This document shows, in pieces, positions 51,201 through 63,200 of a stretch of 64,000 nt of DNA. The stretch's first letter is position 1. The number at the start of each line of letters is the position of its first letter. The position numbers and the translations under genes are program-made. The notes beneath the pieces are model-generated. The model saw only the letters and a program-made list of their open reading frames with translations, did no database searches and was not told the DNA's origin. The DNA comes from Rhyacophila brunnea (Eukaryota; Arthropoda; Insecta; Trichoptera; Rhyacophilidae): NCBI GenBank assembly GCA_022495005.1, contig JAGYXB010000518.1, positions 310,001 to 374,000 of the forward strand, written 5' to 3'.

Positions 51201-54200
51201 TATGAGGCTTATGGCGATTTTGGATTGGTGGCAAGCAGTCAACGAATTTATCATGAGTCCGCCCACGGAGGATGTAATTTATTTGAAAATTGGGTATGTA
51301 TTGTCCTTCATAATTTTTAGATAAAAAAACTACAGAAGAGAATAATTGTCTCGCTAAATTTCAAAACCCGCTATAGCACTTTTTTGAAATAATTAAGATA
51401 TAATAATATATTATATCAATGGATTCGTTCTCTACACGAAAATTTTATCGCCTCTTTCAAAATCTGCTATGATTGACTGTCATTTATGAAAAAAAATCAA
51501 TGCGTCTATCAATTTCCGCTATAACACTGCTGAAACATTCAAAAATCTTTTTAGTTCAAAAAGTTTTTATTGATTTTCTCAACATAATGAAAAAGTGTTA
51601 TAGCGGGTTTTGAAATTTAGCGACAAAATTATTCTCTAGTACCTAATTATAACTATAGTGGAACTATTCAATACTATTGCGCAGGAATTAGACAGCATTG
51701 TTACGGTTACTATCCTTGAGGTTTCCAGGTACTATTTCCAGGTTCCAATCCCGGGTCTGGTAAATGCACACCGTTTTTTGATTTGTGTTTGAGTGTGAGA
51801 GTGTGGACCTAATAGGTTGAGCAATTGGCCAACATCCATTTTTCGTAAAAAAACATAAATCCGTTAATACAAACCTCTACCCTTGGAGGCCCATATGACC
51901 TTATCAGGATCGAACATGGTCAAAAAACAAAAACTTGACTTGCACTTGCATGAGACTTATTGAATCGCATTCTCTCACTCAGCGCCGCTCCGCATATAGT
52001 TATCAATAAAATACTAAAATAATTCAATTGGTATATTGATACCCGGCATTAAAAAAAACTTCTATTCACTTGTTTGTATTGATATGTATCTGATTCTAGC
52101 AAAAACACTTACACTGAAAGAAACGGGGGATTTTCTCCAAATCACAGAATGTCTCCAATAACAGAGCCACAATTTGAATTGAAGTTAAACATAACAGAAT
52201 CGCAAGTAGTTTTTGTTGAAGATACTTCGCAATGGGACACTAATGCTGTTATACTCAAGGTAACTCTTTTGTTATATATATCATAACGTCACTGTTCTGG
52301 CAGAAGACACTAATTCGAAAAAATTACATATTGAGTTAAATATACCAAAATGTTCCTTATTTCAAACTTTACCGTCTGGAAACCTTCTTAATAATTAAAC
52401 AGTCTTTATTTTAAAGTCATCTTTTTTACGATTACTTAATAAACTTACATGATAGACCATTTTAAACATTTTAACAACTTCAAAGTCAAATTACTCAAAA
52501 CTAGTATTCTCCTATCATATCTATAATATCTAGTGATATCAGTCCATTATGTCACCAATGTGTACCACTGAAAGAATTTGGTTTTGTTGTATACATAAGA
52601 AAACCCTGCATGTTACTGTCGTAAAATTGTCTCTTGCATATTGTCAAGAGTTGTGATCCATTTCAACAAAACACACATCCGACATACGGAGCATTCCCCA
52701 CACAGGATGGAAGAAAGAGTCTATTTGTCACAGCATCCTCAGAAATTATGCTGACAACACCTTATATGTATCATTTTATAATTACCCGTAAAATTTTTCA
52801 CTCATGAAGACAGTGCCTTTTGTTATGTCATAGGTACCTATATACTTATAATCATCAGCCGGAATCGGTCCAATACTGGATGAAGGCTCCCCTAACTCAT
52901 TCCACTCTTCTCGGTCCCTAGATCTTCGCTGCCATCTAGATCCACCAAAATTTATGAGTTTGTCTATCCAGCAGGTTTTAGAGTGTCCCTGTGGACGTTT
53001 AGTACCCCTTGGGTACCACTGTACGGTGGCATCTAGCCCATTGCCATTTCATCTGTGATAACGAGGTCTATCACATCGCATATTCTTGTCTGTTTCCTTA
53101 TCCATTGGTTTCTTTTGTGATCTTTCCGCATTATGCCCAAGATGCATCTTTCCATGCCACGTTGTGCTACTTGTAATTTTTACATTTCACCTTACATTAA
53201 GAGTCCATGTTTCACACGCATATGTGAGCATTGGTAGCACACATTGGTTGTAATCTTTACGGTTAAGACACAGTGGGTGGTCATTTTTGAAGATACTATT
53301 CAGGCACACAAACGCACTCCATGCCAGTTAGGTTCTGTGAAAAATGTCAGAGATAGACATAGTTGTTGATCCACTCAATTTGAGTGCCATTGATGAAGAT
53401 TGGTTTTGGTTCAGTATAGCAATTATTATAATTTAATTTAATTTGTTAAAATCATTACATTCATAAAGTTTATGTTCGATTACAGAGCACAACCGTGATC
53501 TCGTATAAGCCAGGAAGTGAACCTAAACCACTTTCATGTGTTTTAAATCACTGTGAAGTATTTTCATGTGTTTTGGGGATGGAAGAAGAAACTGCCTTGT
53601 CTATCATAGATCCTGTCACTGTGCAAATCGATTTAAGCGCACTGAAGGTTTTGAAGGTAAGAAATTATCGATATTTATATTGTTTATATAATTAAAATTC
53701 TATTAAAGTTGTAAAATATTATAGTCAACCCAAATATACTTAGTTTTATCTTTATAGTATTATTTTTCTCTTGAACAATACAATTTTGTGCACATAGCTG
53801 GTTTTGTAAAATCAACGATCATACAATACCATTAATTTTTATAATATGTTTGTTTACCTTAGATCCAATCACCTCAACTGAGCGTGAGATTGTCATACCA
53901 CGATGTACGCATGCTGATGAAGATGTTTGAGTCATTACCGCAGCAAACAAGAGGCGCGCGGGCGGCCACGGAGTCGAACACTCTGCCGGTCAATCAGAAC
54001 AGGGAGAGCATTCAGAAACTGTGCGGACTCGGCTTTTCAGCCAAAGACTGTGCCAACGCCCTTTCTATTTGTGACGGCCGTTTAGAGCAAGCCGCGCTTT
54101 GGCTCACTGAACATTCCATGGCCGTCACCTCACTACCGGCGCATCACTTTCAGCATCACGCCGCCATGAAGGAACTGCAAAACAACTCTTCGTCTTTTGC

Positions 54201-57200
54201 TTTCGAATGTGTTCAGGTACTCATAAAGTCATGTTATTTTTATCACATATAAATCAGTCCAACGATGAACGAGTGGCACGTTGTTAGGTTATGAAATTTT
54301 TCGAACTTGCGTCTAGCAAATTCACATTCGATACCTTACTTCTATAGAGTAACAACTCAAAATACCGTCTTCTAAGATAATGGTGTTTAAAAATTTTGCA
54401 CAAATTCTTATTTCAATGTTAATGCCTTGATTTTTTAAGTAAATGTGTTTATTTTTTATTTAGTTCAAATGAACTTAGCAATGCACAATGACATTTTACA
54501 GTTTAACAAAAATAGGCAACCCAGACATTCCCGTTTATAATTGAATTAATGATTAATCCTAGAAAGGGTTTTTCGATTTTATGACCCGTTGCAGAAATTT
54601 TTGATTGTTTTTTTTGTTGAGAAAAGGTTCTTCTCCATCGAATGGCATTATTAACTCAAAACCTGGAAATTTTGAGTTGATTCCTTATAGAAGTAAGGTG
54701 TCGATATTTGGATTCATAGCATGGACATAGTAGGTTGAATGAGTGACTAACATCCATTTCTTACAACAACAAAAAATGAGAGAGTCAATAATATAATAAT
54801 AAAAAAATAAGATGTCAGGATGGTATGATAACAGATGGAGTTTATTATTTGAAGTCTTAAATTGGAATAATTAATTTCAGATTAAAGCAGATTGCATATC
54901 GATCTGCGTCATTGATGACTGTCGTGATTCTGACGTACCGCTCTTGGAATTATCTTTATCCGACATGAGTCTCTCTCAAGATATCCGCGAGAGTGATTCG
55001 GTGGGAAAATCTTCTCTAACGTCCCCTCAAAGTCCACCTTTATGCACCAGCCCTGAAGTGCCGGAACTGAAAGATATTGATAGAGAGACAGGCCCTGGTG
55101 GTGGTCGACTACAGTGTAAATTGACCAGTGATTATTATAACAGGGCTCTTTCTGGATGGGAACCATTTATTGAACCGTGGAGGTAATTATGATAATGACA
55201 TTTATCAATATAACTAATATTGCTAGCAATTCTTGTTAAAATAAGGCAAATATATTTTACCATGATATTTGAATAATCATTTTGACGAGAGGTTGGGTAT
55301 TTTTGGTTATGTATTTTATGCATAAAAATGTCAACGTAGAATGACAAATCTTATGTTAATATCCAATCAAAATATATATTACAAACAAATGCTATCAACT
55401 AGGAGAGAATTAAATTTTTATTCTTAATTGATGGAAGTTTTGTAATATTCCATAGGAATTGGTTTTTGCAAATATTCAAATTTCCAACACTTCAAACTCA
55501 ACCTAACCTGTGAACAATACCTGGGACTTCAATTTTTACAATCTTTTAAATAGTTAAAGCTGGCTACAAGCAATACTGCATACTTGAGTGATATATATGT
55601 GCATTTTTTTTACACAAGTATACTTAAGACAAATGCAATGAAAAAATGCGACTGGTTCAGGCTTGCGCAAGTCAGATACACATGTTCAGTCATACCTGAA
55701 CAAGTATACAGAGTAGAAATTCAATGTCATTTGTACTGTCAAAATACTTGTACGATATAATCATACACATGCTTATTTATGCCTACCTGTGAAAAAAATA
55801 TGCAGTTACGTTTGTAGCCGGCTTAATTTAGTACCTATATAAACAGTAAGAGACTTTAATCAGTGCAATCCGTGTTCTTCATTTTCATATATCATAGACA
55901 ATGATGAATTGGAGATTAATTTTCATTTAACATTAACGATTTGCAGTACTAAATAATTAATACATATATTTTTTGTTTCTATTCGCAAACTAATTAATAA
56001 ATTTGACTACATATATCAATATTTTTAGATGCGACGCATCCTGGGAGTACGGGTTGACGAGCAACTTAAAAAGAAACAGACTCCAAATGGAGGTGAACTC
56101 GACTGAGGTCCTTAACTTGAATGTTACCAGTACTCTGATGGACTTGTATACTTTGGTGAAAACAAATTGGACTCAAGATTACTATTCGTTATCAAATCGC
56201 GGCGAGATGTCCCCCAAAAGTAGTCCCCCGGGTTACCGTAGGAGATCTCCGTTTGTCCCTTTCGCTCTCCACAATCAAACCGGATGCAAGTTGTGGTTCA
56301 CCACTATTGTCACAACGGCAGACATGTAAGATTTTCACCATTTATCTGGAACTTATAATATTTAAATACAGTGGTCATTTATTATTCTTTCGATGTAATA
56401 TTGTTGATTTTTATACACTTTTTTCAATCTTGAATTTTCAAAATTTTATCTGACAACACTGCAAAACATTCTTTAAGCGTCAATTACATTGAGCTACTTT
56501 ACGAGCTGTTTGTTGGCGAATTTAAAAGCGGGCGATCAGCTACTGCGATTGTGATGATCACACACAAAACTTTCCATTCGCAGAGAAGCCACAAGCCAGC
56601 GACTATTTTGACAGAACGTAGTTTGTTTTTTTACCAGGAGGTTGCTACTGCGCAGACACAGTAGGCCCACACGCCGGCGTGTAGCGTGTAAACTTGACCG
56701 GCTTTCAACTTTTCTCGGTAGATTGTTTACAATCTGCTTGTTAGCTTGTTCAATGATGACACTGGGCGACTTTACAGGCAGATTGTAAATTCGCCAACAA
56801 GCAGCTCATAAAGTAGCTCAATGTAATTGACACATTACCATAGATATATTTGATAAAAATTTGAAAAACATCCCAAGTTTTGAAGACCCAGTCTGTGGCG
56901 TCTATTAACACGGTCAAGTCATCTGATCTTTTGTCCCTTCAATATTTCTTCTTCCACCCGGGTTTGTTTTCATTAATATTCCTTACGATATGATATTCTA
57001 TCTATCCCAGATTCACAAAATGTTTTATTCTCGGCTCTCTTTTTGCAGTGTAAGTGATGTCCAATTGGCTGACCCTGACGACTCGTGGATTGAAGTGTTA
57101 CCAGGCCTGACTGCTCCATTCAAATTCGGCAACCGCGGCAAACAGCGCCACATCGACTCGCACAAATTGCGACTGCACCAGCTGGGAGTACGCATCGACG

Positions 57201-60200
57201 GCTGGAACTCCATTACACCTGTTTGCGTCGATAAAGTTGGTGTCTTTTTTAGGCACGCAACACACACCGTAAGCTATTTATTTTAATTTCAATTCATTCA
57301 ATTATTACACTCCAATTATTCATATTCTTAATTCAATACAAAATAAACTAATAGTTATAAATTAAATAATAATTACATAATTATAAGTGTTGATTATGGA
57401 AGCATCGAATCAAGAGAAATCTTTAAAGTCAGTGATCACCTATGCCTAAACCTATATATTAAATATATTTCCAAAATGAACAGTGTGGATGCAATTGAAA
57501 GAAAAGAACTATGTCCTATATAACGAACCAGTCCAGATAAATCATTAAAAAATGAGAGAGATTGCACCATCTGAACAACTATAAACAGACAAAGAGAGTA
57601 ATGTCCAGTAGTCCAAAAGGGCATAGAACCGTCAGGCATGCCTGATAATGGTGATGACCTATTTCTAATCATATTTGACAACTATTCTGCGTAATAGCTT
57701 GAATAATAAATGAGAATAAAATAAAATAAACAGATTACACAAATACATACAGAGAACTGTCAAATGAGCCGTCTATTTTCCAAAAACTAAGGCCACAAAT
57801 TTTTACACGTAATTGGTTTGTTTTAACGTTGGCTTTTATTCCCATTGTATTGTATTTTAAAACAATATGCCCATTTTTATTTATTTGCAAATAAATCCTT
57901 TATTAATTAAAATAAAATAAAACACAATATGTGTAGTTTCGGAACCAGGAACTCGGAAATCAGAACCGGTTTCAGTCGCTTCAATAGGACATTCATAACT
58001 CCTATTGAAGCGGATGAAACTGGTCATGTTTATTATTAAATTATGGGAATAAGGACTACATACTGAGCATTATTTTAATTAATAAACCCTTTATTGCAAT
58101 AAATAATATAAGCAAAATACATATTGGTCAAAAATCGCCCATTTATTTATGTAATTTCAATTAATCGATTTCTGTAGGACATTAAGTTTTTAGACATTGT
58201 TTTCATACGGTTTTGGCAGATTTCGGAAATTATAGACCATTACATGTTGTATGAAATTACACATAGGACATTTTTGTTAAATTATTTTGACCATAATATG
58301 TGGACTTTGGTTTTTTGAAATACACCACATTATTTTTTCTTTTATTTTGTTAACTGTCAATTCATGGTGGAACTGCATTGTATTGTTGTTTTTATTTAAT
58401 AAAACGCAATTTTTATTAAATAAAAACAACAATACATCACATTATAGTAGGTACCTAATATTTGAATTAATATAATTGAACTGGCAAAAAAAAGAATTAT
58501 GATTATTATGCTTATTATATTTAGGCACCGATTTCTTACAATATTATTAAGAATCGACAGAACGTAAAACACTGCTTCCTTAAACTCATAACGTGATCCG
58601 ATTATTACGGTCCCTTTATATTTATCATAATATTTTATTTTCAGAAAAGCGACATTGAAGCCAGAGCAGTGTTTGCAGTAACATTGGAAGGGTCAGCGAG
58701 AAAACTTGTAACAGTGAGATCTGCTTTACAACTGATCAACCAACTTCCGGAAGCTATTGAAGTCCGAGCAGATAATATTGGCATGAAGACAACCAGTAAG
58801 TTTTTTTTTTTAAATTTTACATAAACCGAAGCAATACTAATAACTGTCAAATTTTGATAGTTGATTTTGATAGTGTGATTGATAGTCTTGATATTCTTAA
58901 AAGCAATGAAGGGAATACTTAATGTTTGATTTGGCATTTCAAATATATTTCCTCAAACACATGGTTAAAGATAGGTTCGAACTCCGTGCATTCCATGCCC
59001 TCAGAAGTAATACTTTCTTTTTCTTTGTCGGGACCCCTAACGATCATGACCCTAACTATTAGAATGAACTACGTAGAAACTTTTGAAGTTGAGCAAAGAA
59101 AAAATGCAATTATGACAAATTATAAAAACAGCATATATGTGAACAGAGTGGTATATATGTATGTAAATTTATCTACCCTCTATTGACAAGTTTTCATTTA
59201 ATTATCTGTTCAATTTAACCTCTATTCAATTCAACCTACTGAGAGTTATTGTTATAAGTCTCCTGCACGCTCAGTATTAAAATAATAATCCAATGTCGAA
59301 CAATCAATATGAAAGGTAGGTAACCAATATGGTACGAGGGTGGGTCAATAAGCCCTTAGAAAAGCCGACAGGTGGCGCGACTAGTACTGTAAGCGGTTTG
59401 TTTTCATGCAGCGGCACTACCGATTCAGTATGCTGCGAAGTTTCAATCAGATTGGTCGGGTTGTTGTTTTTATTTTCGTACATTTAAAAAAAAAATTTGC
59501 TTGTTTACAAAAATGGAGAAAATTGAGTTTAGAGCTGTTATTAAACATTTTAATATAAAAGGGTTAACAGCAAAGGAAATAAAAAATGAGTTGGATTTAG
59601 TTCACGGCATATCTGCTCCTTCACTTGCAACTATTTATAACTGGTTAAATGAATTTAAACGTGGTCGTACATCAACAAAGGATGAACCACGCTCAGGACG
59701 CCCTGTAGAGGTGACTACACCAGAAATGATCAATAAAATCCACGATATGGTGTTAAGTGACCGAAGATTAAAGTTTAGTGAGATAATTGAGGTTACAGGG
59801 ATCTCAAAAGGTAGCGTCATTTCTATTTTATATGACAAATTGGGCATGAAAAAAGTTTCTGCAAGATGGGTGCCGCGTTTGCTCACAGTCGACAATAAAC
59901 GCAATAGGGTGGTGGCCTCTAAAGCCCTGTTGTCGCTCATGCAACGCAATCCGGATGAATTTTTTCGTCGATTTGTGACTGTAGATGAAACATGGATACA
60001 CCACTATACTCCCGAGACGAAAGAACAGTCAAAGCAGTGGATTGCGAAGGCAAACCATGTCCAAAGAAGGCGAAAACCGTGAAATCAGCTGGTAAGGTTA
60101 TGGCTACTGTATTTTGGGATGCACGTGAAATTATTTTCGTTGACTATTTGGAAAAAGGAAAAACAATAACAGGGGATTATTATGCATCTTTATTGGACCA

Positions 60201-63200
60201 GCTAAAAAACGAAAATGAAGAAAAACTGCCTCATTTAAACAGGAAAAAAATCCTCTTTCATCAGGACAATGCCCGTGTTCACACATGTTTACGATCAATG
60301 GCTAAAATTGAAGAATTGAAGTTCGAATTGGTCGACCACCCACCGTATTCGCCAGATTTAGCCCCCAGTGACTTTTTCCTTTTCCCAAACTTAAAAAAAT
60401 GGCTAAGTGGACAACGTTTTTTTTCAAATGAAGAAGTCATCGATCGGACAAATGCTTATTTTGAGGACCTTCCGAAAACTTATTTTTCTGACGGTTTAAA
60501 AAAATTGAGAAACGTCTAACCAAGTGTATTGAGCTCCAAGGAGATTATGTTGAGAAATAAAAAAAAAATACAAAAATAAAAACTGTTTTAATGCTTTTTT
60601 CTAAGGAATTATTGACCCACCCTCGTAGCATTTCTCGCTGGGATTTTGAAAAACATAGCAGCTAAAGGATGGAAATAAATCTATTATATACGTTGATACA
60701 CATTTCACTTTTCTACACTGTAAGAGTATTTTCACCTATTATGATAAAAATGTGTAATATTTTTTTAACCCAAAATGTACATCAAATAATATTTAAAACC
60801 CTCAAGAGTATCAAACAAATTTCCACACATATAACAGCAATATTAAATATTTAGTAACATCTTGCTTTTGATGTATTTTTTTTAGCGGCCGTATGGTCGG
60901 GAACATGTGGGCCTAGATCGGTCCAGATCGGCAGCGGCGAGACATGGTGCATTCCTCTGTCGCACAACCCCACCCCCATGTGGGTGCGGCCACTGGTCAG
61001 CCAACGATCGGCCACTTCACCCCCCGGTACCACCCCCGCATACCTGTACTGTGCGCAGCCCATCGATTGGAGACTGGCGGCCAGACAGACTCCACAGGAT
61101 TGTCTTCAGCTGCCCCATGTTTGTCATTCTAACACACAGTCTTCCTATAGGTTGGTATTAATATATTATAAACTTGACGTAATACGATCAGAAAACAATT
61201 TAATTTGATTTTAAAAGACACTTCATTCGTCTGCAGGAAAACTTTTAAATTGAAATTAAATTTTAATTCAAGTGGTTCTCGCAGTGCAGTGCGTAAGGAG
61301 CTGGCCTCTCACCCTCTCCAGGTTCAATTCCCGATGAGGACACAATATATTTATGTGTTTTTCTCAAAGCCTGGGTGTTTGTGATTGTTCCACTTCTATT
61401 ACTAAATACACTACTGTCATTGGGCCTCTAGGCCTTTTGTAGTGTCAAAAAGAATATACGTGTATTTTTTTTAAATTTTTCAATTGAAATGATCACAGCC
61501 ATCTTAAAATTACCAAAACTACTCATAATATAGGTACTAAATGAAATATCAAGGGTGGATTTAACCAGTTAGAGGCTTTTATTGCAGTATAAATTGGGGC
61601 TGGAAAAAAAAATACATATCATAAACATAATATAACTTAATGCCAAAATGGCAAATTAATGACATAAAAACCATGTTTAAAAATTATTAACTTTCTAGTT
61701 TTATGTATATTATATTTATAATAGTTATCTATTTTGGTTAACGTGTTATCTGGGGACGTATGTCTGATGATAATATAGCTTCTATCCTAGATACATCAAC
61801 GTACTTCTGTTTAATGTTTATTAAAATTTTTGAATTGGGGGACCCCTTGTGCTGCACGCAAAACAAATACCTACTGGTAAATCTTTCCTAATTCTTGTTA
61901 TTAATTTCACATCTTTTTCATCTAGGTTCTGTTGTATACTCCGTCGCGAAAAGTTTCCACTGGAACGAGGACTTCCTCAGCCGGGACACATCATGATTCT
62001 AAAACCGCCCGTCCGCCTTGTCAACTTGTTGCCAGTTGAACTGAATTACAAATTAGGTCAGTCGGAACAGGGTGTTGGCAGGGTAGCCGCTGGACAGACA
62101 GCTCCACTCTCCCAGGTGAAGACGGTCACTGATTTGTTTAATATCTGCATTATTAAAATTTTTTTATTCATATAATCTTTTTATTCTAATTAGGTAGGTA
62201 CTCTAGTTATGATTATTGGAAAACATCCTCTATTTTAAGTGTAGCTTATTCAAAATTATAAAATAATAATAATAGCGTATGACCACTTTGTTTCACTACA
62301 AGTTTAATAATGTATTATAATGTAGATTGTAGTGTCTACTTTAAATTTTTCAATAATTTGAGCTTATAGCCAATTAAATGAAAATTCAATTGTCGGGGAC
62401 AAGGCAAGATATAAGAAAAAAATACAGGGGTGCCTAAGAGGCCATCCGTAGACTGAAACCGTATACGGTTTCTAACCGTGTGCCATACTAAACTTAAGAT
62501 TTCTCTTAATGAAAATATATTTTCACTAAGTTTGTTAGTGTAAGTGCATCGTATAAACAGATACGATCAGATGTTTATAATATACTTTCTGAAAATATAT
62601 TTCCATGAACAAAAATCAGTTCAGCATGGCACATAGTTCTAAATCATACAAATAAATAGTCAACAAACTTATTGGTACTGTTCGGTTATACCGGAGGCAG
62701 CGGAAGACGCATTTTGAAAATAGTCGATAAACTGGATTATTTGTTAGTTTGGGTTAGTTTAGGTTCGGTTAGGTTGGGTTAGGTTAGGTTAGGTTAGGTT
62801 AGGTTTGGTTAGGTTATCTTACAAATAATCCAGTTTATCGGCTATTTTCAAAATGCGTTTTCCGCTGCCTCCGGTATAACCGAACAGTACCAACTTATTT
62901 GTAATTGAAACGTCGAGTAACAAAACCTACTCCGGCAAATTGTTTTACGAGAAAATTACAAAAAACGGCTGTCACTTCATACCTATTAAGACAATTATTT
63001 TGATTATATTTTCTCATCAAAAAACAGTTATGACTAATACCTTAATTTGCAAGGATGTAATGTAATCTATAATAAAGAAGATTTAAAAAATGTCCAAAGC
63101 AAGTTTTTGCGTCTCGACAATTCAATTATTGGTTAGTAGTATGTATAGGAATTAACACTTATGCAGTCCATTACTTTGAACAATTGACAAATAACTAAAA

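Noticed and set aside
54909..55166. 85-codon antisense open frame over exon 40
   Set aside because: Shadow of the Vps13D exon; no recognisable protein.
60851..61208. Several overlapping open frames on both strands
   Set aside because: All overlap GC-rich exon 44 of Vps13D; only the frame with the SHR-BD motifs is supported.
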